Below, in pieces: positions 24,743 to 33,603 of a DNA stretch of 64,000 bases. The stretch is from Luteipulveratus flavus (lineage in GTDB: Bacteria; Actinomycetota; Actinomycetes; Actinomycetales; Dermatophilaceae). How positions within the stretch are numbered: the first letter of the stretch is position 1; each line of letters starts with the position of its first letter. Below the pieces are notes generated by a model, which saw only the letters and a list, made by a program, of their open reading frames with translations, was not told the origin of the DNA and did not search any database. The position numbers were made by a program, and so were the translations under genes. The stretch lies in NCBI RefSeq assembly GCF_029080175.1, contig NZ_JARFJC010000013.1. One strand, given 5' to 3'.

Positions 24743-26470
24743 ATGGCGACGGTTGCCCAGGCTGAGGACGCTGGGACGGTACGCGAACGCCGGCCCAGCG
24801 CGTACGTGTCGGTCGGCTCGATCTCCGTACCGGTCCGGGTCGAGGGCGTGCTGGCGCTCGTCGCGGTCGTGCCGCTGGTCCTCTGGACGGTGCTGCTGCT
24901 GGGCCGGGGCTGGACGCCGCAGGGGGACGAGGCGCTGCTGGCCATCCGGGTGCACGACGTGTTCAGCGCGCACCCGCCGCTGACCGGGATGCGATCCACC
25001 AGCTCGAGCACGGCCCCGGACGTGTGGGCGCACCACCCCGGACCGCTGCAGTTCTACCTCCTGGCGCCGCTGTACGCCCTGACCGGCTGGTGGCCGGGCG
25101 CCCTGCTGATCGGCTCGTTGCTGCTGGTGGGGGGGTTCGTCCTCGTCGCCGTGGTCGGCGCGCACCGGGCCGGCGGCCGTGCGGGCGCGGTGGTGGTCGC
25201 CCTGGTCGCGCTCGCGACGGCCCGCGTCGGCGGCCAGCAACTGGTGCTGCCGCTGAACATCTGGCCACCGATCCTCGGTCTGCTGGCCGTTCTCGTCCTC
25301 GCCTGGCTGCTCGTGCTCGGGCGTCGGCGGGCTCTGCTGCCTTACGTCTTCTGCGCGAGCGTCATCGCCCAGGGCCACATCGCGATGCTCCCCGTCGTGG
25401 CCGTGCTGACCCTCGTCCTCGCCGGTGTCGGAATCGTCCGGCTGGTCCACACCCGACGGACGCGCTCGCGGCGGCTGCGCACACGCCGGTTCGGGACCGG
25501 CATCGACCGCGACTGGCGGCGGTCGCTCGGCCTGGCCGCACTGCTCGCCGTGCTGTGCTGGCTGCCTGTCATCGTCGAGCCGTTCGTCTCCTCTGCGCCG
25601 AACCTCCCCGAGCTGTGGCGGCTCTCCCGCAGCGACGGCGGCCCCGGCGGAGTGACCGTCGTCCGGGCGCTCGAGTTCCTGCTGAGCAACCTGGTCCCCC
25701 TCGGGCCGCACGCGCTGGCCGGGTCCATCCACGAGGTCTCGGGGGTGCTCGTCGCCGCGGGGGCGGTGGTCGTCGTTCTGGCTGCCGTGGCCTTCGTCCG
25801 GCCGACCCGGTCCTGGATGCGGTCCGGCCTGGGCGTGGCGCTCACCGCGTACGGCACGCTGCTGTGGGCGACGTCCAGCGTCCGGGTTCCCCTCCAGATG
25901 GTCTACAGCCTGCTGGGGATGTCGGCCGGTCTGCTCGTCACCGGCCTGGTGGGCTGCTGGCTGTACGACCACGCCGCGCGTCGCGTCCGGGCGCGGGTGC
26001 TCGGTGCGCCCGTGGCCGCCGTCGTCGCGTGCCTGGTGGCGCTCGGCTTCTTCGTCCTCGTCGGGTCGGCATTCGGCCCTCTCACCACCGGGTACGGCGG
26101 CGACGTCGCCCGAGCGAGCTCGGTCGTGCGCGGTGTCCAGGAGCGGATGGCGGAGCAAGGTCTGCTCGGACGGCCGACGGTCGTGGAGTTCGCGGGCTCG
26201 CAGTCGTGGGTCAGCCTCGCTCCTGCTGTGATGATCGACCTGGAGCAGGAGGGTTCGCCCGTCTACTTCAACGTGTGGTGGCCCCGCCCGCAGGACGACG
26301 ATCACCGGCGCACCCGTGAGGCGCCGGCGGACGCCGTCCGCGTCCTCGTCCGCGACCGCATCGACGCCGAGCCGTGGGCCGGTGACCTGCCGGGGGCCAC
26401 GACGACGGTGCCGTTCCAGTTCGAGGTCCCGAGCGGTCAGCTGAACGTCGAGGTGCTGATCCGGCCCTGA
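24743..26470 (+). CDS. Polytopic membrane protein, GT-C glycosyltransferase-like
   Basis: A 575-residue membrane protein with roughly ten transmembrane helices. After a first helix at about residues 35-55, a periplasmic loop contains PQGDEALLAIRVHDVF and later HHPGPLQFYLLAP, an arrangement seen in GT-39/GT-C polyprenyl-phosphate-dependent glycosyltransferases, where an acidic pair in the first loop is catalytic. A soluble C-terminal domain of about 130 residues follows the last helix. AGGAGG precedes the ATG. No sugar-nucleotide genes are adjacent; the acceptor is unknown and the family call is tentative. Confidence 0.6.
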   Translation: MATVAQAEDAGTVRERRPSAYVSVGSISVPVRVEGVLALVAVVPLVLWTVLLLGRGWTPQGDEALLAIRVHDVFSAHPPLTGMRSTSSSTAPDVWAHHPGPLQFYLLAPLYALTGWWPGALLIGSLLLVGGFVLVAVVGAHRAGGRAGAVVVALVALATARVGGQQLVLPLNIWPPILGLLAVLVLAWLLVLGRRRALLPYVFCASVIAQGHIAMLPVVAVLTLVLAGVGIVRLVHTRRTRSRRLRTRRFGTGIDRDWRRSLGLAALLAVLCWLPVIVEPFVSSAPNLPELWRLSRSDGGPGGVTVVRALEFLLSNLVPLGPHALAGSIHEVSGVLVAAGAVVVVLAAVAFVRPTRSWMRSGLGVALTAYGTLLWATSSVRVPLQMVYSLLGMSAGLLVTGLVGCWLYDHAARRVRARVLGAPVAAVVACLVALGFFVLVGSAFGPLTTGYGGDVARASSVVRGVQERMAEQGLLGRPTVVEFAGSQSWVSLAPAVMIDLEQEGSPVYFNVWWPRPQDDDHRRTREAPADAVRVLVRDRIDAEPWAGDLPGATTTVPFQFEVPSGQLNVEVLIRP

Positions 26471-26502
26471 CGCCGCACGCCGTACGGCGGGCCGCGGGTC
26501 CG

Positions 26503-28344
26503 TCAGGTCCGGCGGCCGCCGGTCGGCTCGTCCTCGGCGGGCAGCTCGTCCATCGTGTGGCCGGCACTGACGTCGGCGCACACCTGCGTGACGTCGTCGA
26601 CCACGCCGCGCTCGCGAGGTGCCTCCGGCTCCGGCTCGGCGGCGGCCGTGGCTCCTGCCGGCGCGGCGGGCGCGGCCGTCCCCGGCGTGGGGGCCGTCCG
26701 CGCGGCCTGGCTCGCCGACTGCGCCCGCAGCTCGACGTGCGGCATCAGCAGCAGCACCAGGAAGCCGACGAGCATGACGACGGCCGCGCACAGGAACACC
26801 AGGTCCATGGAGTCGGCGAACCCGACCTTGAACGGATGAGCGATCCGGGAGTCCATCCGGGAGATCACCGAGGAGTCGTCCAGGACGCCGCTGAGGCCGC
26901 CTCCTGCGCCGGTGCCTCCGCGCAGCGCCTCGACCACGCCCCGGTTGGCGGGGTTGGCGAGCACGGCGGGGTCGGCGGCCGCGGCGCGGAACTCCGGCGT
27001 GGACGACGCCTGCCTGAGCGCGGTCGCGATGTTGTCGCCGACGGTGCTGAACAGCACGGACAGGAACACCGCGACGCCGAGCGTGCCGCCCATCTGCCGG
27101 AAGAACGTGGCGGAGCTCGTCGCCACCCCGATCTCCTGCGGGGGGACGGAGTTCTGCGCGATCAGGGTCAGCGGCTGCATGCAGTTACCGAGGCCCAGAC
27201 CGAACAGCAGCATGAACGCCATCACCAGCACGAGGGTGGTGTCGGCGTGGACGTACTGCCACATCAGCGCGAGCGCGACGGTCCCGAGCGCGGTGCCGAC
27301 GATGGGGAGCGGGCGGATGATGCCGGTGCGGCTCACCACCTGCCCGGAGAAGACGCCCGCGATCATCAGGCCGAGCACCATCGGCAGCATCAGGAACCCC
27401 GACTCCATCGGCGAGGCGCCGTGCACGATCTGCATGTACTGCGGGAGCACGATGATGCCGCCGAACATCGCCATGCCGACGATGATGCTGGCGACGATCG
27501 TGACCGCGACCGCGCGGATGCGGAAGATCCGCAGCGGGATCAGCGCGTCGTCGCCCATCGCCCGCTCGATGAGGACGAACGCGATCACGCCGACCGCGCC
27601 GATCGCGTACGCCGCGAGCGAGCGCCCGGAACCCCAGCCCCACTCGCGTCCCTGCTCGGCGACGGTCAGGAGGGGTACGAGCGCGACCACGAGGCTGGCC
27701 GCGCCCCACCAGTCGATCCGGGCCTCGCGGCGGCGGTACTCCAGGTGCAGGGTGTGGTTGACGACGAACAGCGCGAGGATGCCCAGCGGCACGTTGATGA
27801 GGAACACCCAGCGCCACCCGGAGATCCCGAGCAGCGTGTCCGCCTCGGCGAAGAACCCGCCGACCACCGGTCCGAGCACGCTCGTCGTGCCGAACACCGC
27901 CATGAAGTAGCCGGTGTAGCGAGCGCGCTCGCGCGGGGGCACGAGGTCACCGATGATCGCGAGGACGAGCGTCATCAGGCCGCCGGCGCCGATGCCCTGC
28001 ACCGCACGGAACGCCGCGAGCATGTACATCGACGTGGCGAACGAGCACAGCGCCGAGCCGACGATGAACACCGTGATCGCGAACAGGAACAGCTTCTTGC
28101 GGCCGTACAGGTCGCCGAGCTTGCCGTAGATCGGCGTCGTGATCGTCGAGGTGATCAGGTACGCCGTCGTCACCCACGCCTGGACCGACAGGCCCTGCAG
28201 GTCGTCGGCGATCGTGCGGATCGCCGTACCCACGATCGTCTGGTCGAGCGCGGCGAGGAACATGCCCATCAGCAGGCCGACGAGGATCGTCAGGATCTCG
28301 CGGTGGCTGAGCTCACCCGATGCGGGTTCGGAAGCGGTGGTCAC
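26503..28344 (-). CDS. DHA2-family (EmrB/QacA) 14-helix MFS drug transporter
   Basis: A proton-driven multidrug exporter of 613 residues with 14 predicted helices. It shows the N-terminal motif D1 (LDQTIVGTA), motif A GKLGDLYGRKK, and a motif C-like VFGTTSVLGPVVGG in helix 5. An extracytoplasmic loop with Gly repeats (RGGTGAGGGLSG) lies before the last helices, and a cytoplasmic tail of about 80 residues rich in Ala/Pro/Glu follows. The GTG at 28344 has GGGAGG upstream. It is divergent from a membrane protein gene and no TetR regulator is adjacent. The substrate is unknown. Confidence 0.92.
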   Translation of the reverse strand: MTTASEPASGELSHREILTILVGLLMGMFLAALDQTIVGTAIRTIADDLQGLSVQAWVTTAYLITSTITTPIYGKLGDLYGRKKLFLFAITVFIVGSALCSFATSMYMLAAFRAVQGIGAGGLMTLVLAIIGDLVPPRERARYTGYFMAVFGTTSVLGPVVGGFFAEADTLLGISGWRWVFLINVPLGILALFVVNHTLHLEYRRREARIDWWGAASLVVALVPLLTVAEQGREWGWGSGRSLAAYAIGAVGVIAFVLIERAMGDDALIPLRIFRIRAVAVTIVASIIVGMAMFGGIIVLPQYMQIVHGASPMESGFLMLPMVLGLMIAGVFSGQVVSRTGIIRPLPIVGTALGTVALALMWQYVHADTTLVLVMAFMLLFGLGLGNCMQPLTLIAQNSVPPQEIGVATSSATFFRQMGGTLGVAVFLSVLFSTVGDNIATALRQASSTPEFRAAAADPAVLANPANRGVVEALRGGTGAGGGLSGVLDDSSVISRMDSRIAHPFKVGFADSMDLVFLCAAVVMLVGFLVLLLMPHVELRAQSASQAARTAPTPGTAAPAAPAGATAAAEPEPEAPRERGVVDDVTQVCADVSAGHTMDELPAEDEPTGGRRT

Positions 28345-28418
28345 GGGACCTCCCTGTCTGTAGACCCACTATGGATACCCCTACGGCCCCGCGGCAAGCG
28401 CCTGCGCCCGAGACCGGT

Positions 28419-28424
28419 CATACT
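28419..28424 (+). promoter_or_regulatory. -10 box (CATACT) of a probable leaderless transcript
   Basis: CATACT lies 6 nt before the GTG at 28431 with no ribosome-binding site; the same hexamer and nearly the same spacing precede aroQ (48004). This supports GTG 28431 over ATG 28371 as the start of the next gene. Confidence 0.5.
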
Positions 28425-28430
28425 CCGCGC

Positions 28431-29249
28431 GTGGACAGCGAGAGGAGCGGGCGTGCCGGTGCGCGCCGGCGGGCGTGCGGGTGGTTGATCGCGGGCTTGT
28501 CCGTCTGCGTGCTGCTCCTCGCCGCGGGGATCGGGCCGAAGCCGGGCCTCGACGCCTGGATGATCGGTCTGCTGATCGGTCCTGCGGTTGCGGCCATGAT
28601 CGCGGCCGCGGTGTGGCCGGCGCCGCGGATGCCCTCGTCGGTGCTGCTGTCACGGTCGGGCGACGGCGCGTGGGAGGGGTTCATCCGCCCGTACCTTGTC
28701 CCGCTGCTCGCCACGCCGCTGGCGTTGTTCGGTGCCGCATACCTGGGCGCCGGGTTGTCGCTGCTCGCGGCGGTGGACGGCGCTCTGGGGTCGGTGCTGT
28801 TCGACAACGGTGGCTACCTGGAGTGGTGGGACCCGCTGTTCGGGCTGCTGATCGGCGTGCTCGGCGGATACGTGCTGGTGCTGGCGCTGGTCGTGCCGAT
28901 GCGCGTGGCGGTGGACGTCCGCCGGTCGTGGTCTCAGGACCTGGCGGAGGCGCTGCGGAAGCTCGCCTTCGTCGTCCTCTGGACGATGCTGATGGCCGCC
29001 GGCACTGCGATGTTCGTCGCCTATCCGCCCGAGGACGGCGTCGACACCGACCAGCTGGAGTCGGTGCGGCAGGCCGCGATGCTGCTGATCGGTCGACCGC
29101 CGGCGGGGACGCCGTGGTGGGCGGTCGGGCTCGGCTGGGCGGCCGTACTCCTGGGGCTGGCCGGCTGCGGACTGCTGGCCCGGTCGCGGGCCCTGCGTCG
29201 TTCCCGGAGCGAGGTCGGCACCGGCCCGTTGCTGGGCGGCGGGTCATGA
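28431..29249 (+). CDS. Hypothetical polytopic membrane protein
   Basis: A 272-residue membrane protein with about six hydrophobic segments (first around residues 18-38, RACGWLIAGLSVCVLLLAAG). No family was recognised. An in-frame ATG at 28371 would add 20 polar residues, but it leaves only 26 bp to the divergent transporter start. The GTG at 28431 is positioned 6 nt after a CATACT -10 box, consistent with a leaderless mRNA. The C terminus is Arg/Gly-rich. The adjacent drug exporter suggests no clear link. Confidence 0.6.
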   Translation: MDSERSGRAGARRRACGWLIAGLSVCVLLLAAGIGPKPGLDAWMIGLLIGPAVAAMIAAAVWPAPRMPSSVLLSRSGDGAWEGFIRPYLVPLLATPLALFGAAYLGAGLSLLAAVDGALGSVLFDNGGYLEWWDPLFGLLIGVLGGYVLVLALVVPMRVAVDVRRSWSQDLAEALRKLAFVVLWTMLMAAGTAMFVAYPPEDGVDTDQLESVRQAAMLLIGRPPAGTPWWAVGLGWAAVLLGLAGCGLLARSRALRRSRSEVGTGPLLGGGS

Positions 29250-29542
29250 GGTGGTGCTGGTGCTCGGGGGCGGTCGACCTAGCCGCCGAGGTCAGCGCCG
29301 GGTCGTACTCGTTCTCAGGGCGGGTGGGAGAGCGCTTGCCGTACCGAGGCTTCGGCTGCTGACGCGCGTTGCGCGTCGCGGTCACGGTCGTTCTCCATCG
29401 CTCGTCGGGGAGCGCATCATCGCACTCGCCGGCGCTCGGGTTCCGTAAGAGAAGGTGCGTACGGACGCACTTCTCCTCACGGATCGCGCTCGACCGGTTG
29501 CGCACGATCGCCGCCCGCGACCAGCCGAAGCCGGCCCCGGCG
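29250..29542. other. Intergenic region with two hairpins, no supported gene
   Basis: Contains a small hairpin GACGCGC-GTT-GCGCGTC (29361-29377) and a larger bulged one around 29449-29475 (GAGAAGGTGCGT with ACGCACTTCTC). The latter may terminate transcription from one or both flanking convergent genes. Short reading frames here are Arg-rich and unconvincing. Confidence 0.45.
29449..29475. terminator. Bulged hairpin between convergent genes
   Basis: GAGAAGGTGCGT pairs with ACGCACTTCTC with one bulged base and a short ACGG loop overlap. It lies 67 bp before the end of the minus-strand DinB/MPI gene and is a candidate terminator. Confidence 0.4.
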
Positions 29543-30400
29543 TCAGGGAACGATGACGAGCGCTTCGAGCACCCGGCGGGCAACCTCCTCGTCGCCCTCG
29601 ACGGAGTAGCGCAGCTCATCGACCGGGTAGCGACCGGCGCCGGCTCGGGCCAGGCCCTCGGTCGTCATGCGGATCGTCGTGACGTGCTCGGCGCTGTGGT
29701 CGAGGCCGTCGACGGTGCCGGAGAAGAGGGGCTCGGCGACCGGCGTACCGTCCTCGCCCTCGACGACGCGCATGCCTTCACGGGCGAGGACCGGGCCGGT
29801 GGACTCCACGATCACCGCGGTCCCGACCGGCAGGTCCGCGTCGGCGAGCGCTCCTTCGGGGAACGCCTCCAGGACCTTCATCACGAACAGCGCGGCGGCC
29901 GGGGAGTCCAGGTCGCCCGGGCGGCCCATCGCGTCCCGGATGTCCTGCTCGTGGCACCAGATGTCCATCGTCCGGAGGGTGAGCAGGGACAGCGCCGGAC
30001 GGGGCCCCGTCGGTCCGGGGAGCGGGGTGTCGTCGGTGAGCTCGGGGTCCTGCAGCCTCTCGGCCCGGCGCGCGATGACGCGGGTGAGCTCGGCAACCAC
30101 CTCCGCGCCCGTCCAGGACCGGCGCACCTCGACGGCCCGCTCCATGAACCGCCCCGTGTCGTGCCGCAGCCAGGGGTAGTCGGGGACCTCGACATCGGGG
30201 TCGACGTGGCCGTCCAGCCGCGTCTCGAGCCCGGCGACGTGCGCGATGTGGTCCTTGACCGTCCACCCCGGGCAGGTCGTCTCCCGTGCGAGCTCGGCGT
30301 CGCTCGCGGTGATCGCCAGGTCGATGACCGCCTGGGTGGTCTGCTTCCAGGCCTCGACCAGCTCGGGCAGCTGGGTGGGTGCAGGAGGGTGCATTGCCAT
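29543..30400 (-). CDS. Maleylpyruvate isomerase/DinB-type mycothiol-dependent family protein
   Basis: A 285-residue protein of the actinobacterial TIGR03083/mycothiol-dependent maleylpyruvate isomerase N-terminal family. The DinB-like four-helix bundle shows WTVKDHIAHVAGLETRLDGH (metal-binding His region) and later DIWCHEQDIRDAMGRPGD, supplying the other His/Asp ligands. The C-terminal SCP2-like part (about 200-285) is typical. These proteins bind a divalent metal and may use mycothiol as a thiol cofactor; the exact substrate here is unknown. ATG 30400 was chosen, with a GTG three codons earlier possible. It is divergent from the ctaG-type gene. Confidence 0.82.
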   Translation of the reverse strand: MAMHPPAPTQLPELVEAWKQTTQAVIDLAITASDAELARETTCPGWTVKDHIAHVAGLETRLDGHVDPDVEVPDYPWLRHDTGRFMERAVEVRRSWTGAEVVAELTRVIARRAERLQDPELTDDTPLPGPTGPRPALSLLTLRTMDIWCHEQDIRDAMGRPGDLDSPAAALFVMKVLEAFPEGALADADLPVGTAVIVESTGPVLAREGMRVVEGEDGTPVAEPLFSGTVDGLDHSAEHVTTIRMTTEGLARAGAGRYPVDELRYSVEGDEEVARRVLEALVIVP

Positions 30401-30451
30401 GGCGCTCACCCTACGGAGCGGGCGGCACAGCACGTGTCCAGAGACTGAACC

Positions 30452-30457
30452 TAGGCT
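30452..30457 (+). promoter_or_regulatory. -10 box (TAGGCT) of a probable leaderless transcript
   Basis: TAGGCT lies 7 nt before GTG 30465 with no ribosome-binding site, supporting that GTG as the start of the CopD-CtaG gene. Confidence 0.55.
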
Positions 30458-30464
30458 GTCGGTC

Positions 30465-32477
30465 GTGAGTAGTGGGTACATCGGCGACAACCGGCGACGG
30501 ATGAGCCCCAGCTGGATCGTCCTCATCGGCGTCGTCGCACTCGCCGTCTGCGCGCTCGCCGCCTGGTACGGCCGCGCGACGCAGGCGCTGGAGATCGGCG
30601 ACCCCGGCGCGCTCGTCCGGTGGGGCCTCCCGCTGACCCGCGTCGTGCATGACATCGCCGCCGCGCTGACGGTCGGCTCGCTGCTGATCGGCGGGCTGCT
30701 CGTGCCGGAGGCCGCGTCCACCCGCCGGCGCGAGCGCGCGGGCACGATCGCCGCGTACTCCGCTCTGACCTGGGGCCTCGCCGGGGTCCTCGGCGCGATT
30801 CTCGGGTACGCCGACGTGGCCGGCAGCCCGGTGGGTTCGGCCGGCTTCTGGTCGTCGGCATGGACGAGCACCTGGGATCTGGACCAGCTGCGCGCGCCGG
30901 CGATCACCGCGCTGCTCGCGCTGCTCGTGGGACTGGTCGCGGTCGTCGACCGGTCGCGCAACACCCAGGTCTGGTTGCTCGCGATCTCCGTCCTGGCCGT
31001 GCTGCCGCTCGCGCTCGCGGGGCACGCCGCCGGCAGCAGCGACCACGACGCCGCGGTGAACTCCCTGGCCGGCCACCTGGTCGGCATCACCCTGTGGGTC
31101 GGCGGCCTGCTCAGCCTGCTGGTCATGTGGCCCCGGCTCGGCAAGGGCGCAGCCACCACCGTCCAGCGGTACTCGACGGTCGCGCTGTGGTGCTACGTGC
31201 TCGTCGCGCTGTCCGGGGTCCTGAACGCCTGGATCCGCATCGGTGGGTTCGGCGGGCTGACGACCCGGTACGGCGTGCTGGTGCTGCTCAAGGTCGCCGC
31301 TGTGGTCGTCCTCGGGGTGTTCGGGTACCTGCAGCGCAACAAGGTCGTCGACCTCCTGCGCGCCGACCCGTCGGCCCAGCCGCCCAAGGCGCTGTTCGCC
31401 CGGCTGGCCGGTGTCGAGGTGCTCGTCATGGGCGTCGCGGTCGGGCTCGGCGTGGCGCTGACCCGCTCGATCCCGCCCGTCAGCGAGGTCACTCGGTCCA
31501 CCGACCCGGCGCTGGAGCGCACCGGCTACCCGACGCCGCCCGACTTCGAGCCCTCGGCCTTCTGGACGATGTGGCGTACGGAGTGGCTCTTCACCTCCGT
31601 CGCGGTGGTCGCCGTCGGCGTCTACGTCGCGTGGGTGCTGCGGCTGCGCCGCCGCGGCGACCAGTGGCCCGTCCGTCGCCTCGTCCTCTGGGTGCTCGGC
31701 TGGGCGATCTTCGTGTACGCCGTCGACAGCGCCGTAGGCATCTACGGGCGGGTGATGTTCTCGGTCCACATGGTCGAGCACATGCTCATCGCGATGGTGG
31801 TCCCGCTGTTCCTCGTGCTCGCCGCCCCGGTCACGCTGGCGCTGCGGGCCCTGCCGGTTCGCAAGGACGCCACGCTCGGACCGCGCGAGCTGCTGCTCGC
31901 GATCGTCCACTCGCGGTTCCTCAACGTCCTCGGCAACCCGGTCGTCGCGGCGGTGCTGTTCTTCGTCAGCCTGGTCGTCTTCTACTACTCACCGCTGTTC
32001 GGGAAGGCGCTGGAGACCCACACCGGCCACGTCCTGATGGTCGTCCACTTCATGCTCACCGGGTATCTCTTCGCCTGGGTGCTCGTCGGCGTCGACCCCG
32101 GCCCGCGCAAGTGGCCCGCCCCGCTGCGGCTGCTCGTGCTGCTGATCACCGTCGCCGCGCACGCGTTCTTCGGGGTGGCGCTGATGACCGGCACCGGGCT
32201 GCTCGCGCCGGACTTCTTCACCGCGCTGCAGCTGCCGTGGGTGGCGGACCCGCTGGAGGACCAGCGCGCCGCCGGTGGTGTCGCGTGGGGGACCGGAGAG
32301 CTGCCGACCCTGATCCTGGCCATGCTCGTCACCGCCGACTGGCTGCGGCAGGATTCGGCCGAGGGCCGCCGACAGGCCCGGCAGGCCGACCGCGACGACG
32401 ACGCCGAGCTCAAGGCGTACAACGAGTACCTCGCCTCCCGATCCGGATCCGGCCGCACGCCCGAGCACAAGGAGTGA
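30465..32477 (+). CDS. CopD-CtaG fusion: copper-handling / cytochrome c oxidase assembly membrane protein
   Basis: A 670-residue membrane protein with about 14-16 helices. The N-terminal half (about 60-330) resembles CopD copper-resistance proteins (HAAGSSDHDAAVNSLAGHLVGITLWVGG). The C-terminal half (about 360-620) is a CtaG-type domain (FSVHMVEHMLIAMVVPLFLVLAAP; VVHFMLTGYLFAWVLVGVDPGP) with paired His residues suited to copper binding. It probably delivers copper to the Cu sites of the terminal oxidase. The GTG start follows a TAGGCT box; an ATG at 30501 is an alternative. The nitrilase gene follows after 4 nt, in the same transcript. Confidence 0.9.
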   Translation: MSSGYIGDNRRRMSPSWIVLIGVVALAVCALAAWYGRATQALEIGDPGALVRWGLPLTRVVHDIAAALTVGSLLIGGLLVPEAASTRRRERAGTIAAYSALTWGLAGVLGAILGYADVAGSPVGSAGFWSSAWTSTWDLDQLRAPAITALLALLVGLVAVVDRSRNTQVWLLAISVLAVLPLALAGHAAGSSDHDAAVNSLAGHLVGITLWVGGLLSLLVMWPRLGKGAATTVQRYSTVALWCYVLVALSGVLNAWIRIGGFGGLTTRYGVLVLLKVAAVVVLGVFGYLQRNKVVDLLRADPSAQPPKALFARLAGVEVLVMGVAVGLGVALTRSIPPVSEVTRSTDPALERTGYPTPPDFEPSAFWTMWRTEWLFTSVAVVAVGVYVAWVLRLRRRGDQWPVRRLVLWVLGWAIFVYAVDSAVGIYGRVMFSVHMVEHMLIAMVVPLFLVLAAPVTLALRALPVRKDATLGPRELLLAIVHSRFLNVLGNPVVAAVLFFVSLVVFYYSPLFGKALETHTGHVLMVVHFMLTGYLFAWVLVGVDPGPRKWPAPLRLLVLLITVAAHAFFGVALMTGTGLLAPDFFTALQLPWVADPLEDQRAAGGVAWGTGELPTLILAMLVTADWLRQDSAEGRRQARQADRDDDAELKAYNEYLASRSGSGRTPEHKE

Positions 32478-32481
32478 CACC

Positions 32482-33303
32482 GTGACCAGCCCGACGACGT
32501 CCGCCGGCCTTCGCGTCGCCCTGATCCAGCTCGCGTACGACGACAGCGAGACCGTGCCGGAGCGTACGGCGCGAGTCGTCGAGCTCGTCCGTGCCCAGCG
32601 CGGCCACGACCTGGTGGTGCTGCCGGAGCTGTGGCCGATGGGCGGTTTCGACTACCGCGCATGGCCCGACAAGGCCGAGGCGACCGACGGCCCGGTCGTG
32701 AAGGCGCTCGCGGAGGCGGCGCAGGACGCGGGCGTGCTGCTGCACGGCGGCTCGATCGTGGAGCGTCCCGCCGACGAGCTCGGACCTGAGGGCAAGGGTC
32801 TGTGGAACACCTCGGTCGTCCTGTCCGCGGACGGCGCGCTCGCGTCGACGTACCGGAAGATCCACCGATTCGGGTTCGCCGGGGGTGAGCCGCAGCTGAT
32901 GGAGGCGGGCGACGACCTGGTGCTGATCGAGCTACCGGACGGCTCGCACGCGGCGCTCTCGACGTGCTACGACCTGAGGTTCCCCGAGCTGTACCGCGCC
33001 CAGATCGACCAGGGCGCAACGGCTTTCCTGATCCCGGCCGCATGGCCCATGGCCCGCATCGAGCACTGGCGCCTGCTGCTGCGCGCTCGCGCGATCGAGG
33101 ACCAGGCGCTGGTGATCGCCTGCAACACGGCGGGTACGCACGCCGGTACGGAGATGGGCGGGCGGAGCGCGGTGATCGCCCCGAGTGGTGAGGTCCTGGC
33201 CGAGGCGGGTACGGGCGAGGAGGTCCTGTCCGTGCAGATCCCGGCCGGCCTGGTCGAGTCCGCCCGCGACTCCTTCCCCGTCCTCTCCGACCGCCGCCTC
33301 TGA
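32482..33303 (+). CDS. Carbon-nitrogen hydrolase (omega-amidase/NIT2-like)
   Basis: An amidohydrolase of the nitrilase superfamily, 273 residues. The catalytic triad is visible: Glu49 in VVLPELW, Lys126 in TYRKIHRFG and Cys162 in STCYDLRFPELYR. Of the branches, the DLRFPELYR signature fits omega-amidase/YafV and NIT2-like enzymes, which deaminate 2-oxoglutaramate or deaminated glutathione. GTG 32482 comes 4 nt after the CopD-CtaG stop and has AAGGAG overlapping that stop, so the genes are translationally linked. The downstream intergenic region is filled with dispersed repeats. Confidence 0.88.
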   Translation: MTSPTTSAGLRVALIQLAYDDSETVPERTARVVELVRAQRGHDLVVLPELWPMGGFDYRAWPDKAEATDGPVVKALAEAAQDAGVLLHGGSIVERPADELGPEGKGLWNTSVVLSADGALASTYRKIHRFGFAGGEPQLMEAGDDLVLIELPDGSHAALSTCYDLRFPELYRAQIDQGATAFLIPAAWPMARIEHWRLLLRARAIEDQALVIACNTAGTHAGTEMGGRSAVIAPSGEVLAEAGTGEEVLSVQIPAGLVESARDSFPVLSDRRL

Positions 33304-33603
33304 CCCATCACCGGAGGTCTCGATACGTCCTCGGGAGGTCCCGCTGGTTGAGCCGGTGCGAGGCGCCAGCCGAGGACCGTGTCGAAACCCGGTGACGCAC
33401 AGGGAGACTCACGCGAACCCGTCACCACGCTTCGACTCGGGTACAGCACCGTCGGTCGAGTAGGCGGAGCGCTAGCGGAGCAGTATCGAGACCAGGTGCA
33501 CGCGCTGCGGTGGTCTCGATACGTCCTCGCCTAGCGGCTCGTCCTACTCGACCGGCGGGAGGTCCCGCTGGTTGAGCCGGTGCGAGGCGCAGGTATTGCT
33601 GGG
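33304..33603. repeat. Cluster of dispersed arm repeats between nitrilase and NHL-thioredoxin genes
   Basis: Holds a fragment GGTCTCGATACGTCCTCG (from 33317); a GCTGGTTGAGCC arm (33343 to about 33395) with a truncated inverse arm (33421 to about 33442); a complete GGTCGAGTAGG pair (33454-33553); and another arm tip (33565 to about 33593). A 35-bp segment (33332-33366) recurs exactly at 33556-33590. No gene is present. Confidence 0.8.
33454..33553. repeat. Paired-arm dispersed repeat, GGTCGAGTAGG subfamily (100 bp)
   Basis: Arms GGTCGAGTAGGCGGAGCG...TATCGAGACCAGGTG and GGTGGTCTCGATACG...GTCCTACTCGACC are inverted around a short core. It is related to 12044-12131 but about 12 bp longer. Confidence 0.82.

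Noticed and set aside
28361..28380. Operator-like palindrome in the divergent region before the drug exporter
   Set aside because: GTCTGTAGAC is a short palindrome, but the surrounding half-sites do not match and no TetR/MarR gene is near; not strong enough to list.
29246..29362. Possible 38-residue gene with ATG overlapping the stop of the membrane protein gene
   Set aside because: Coupled ATGA arrangement but no family resemblance and Trp/Cys-rich sequence of doubtful coding quality.
29251..29448. 65-residue reading frame
   Set aside because: Arg/Val/Leu-rich with no ribosome-binding site; not supported.
32640..32660. GGTTTCGACTACCGC as another repeat arm
   Set aside because: It lies in the nitrilase gene at a conserved codon stretch and the similarity does not extend; chance match.
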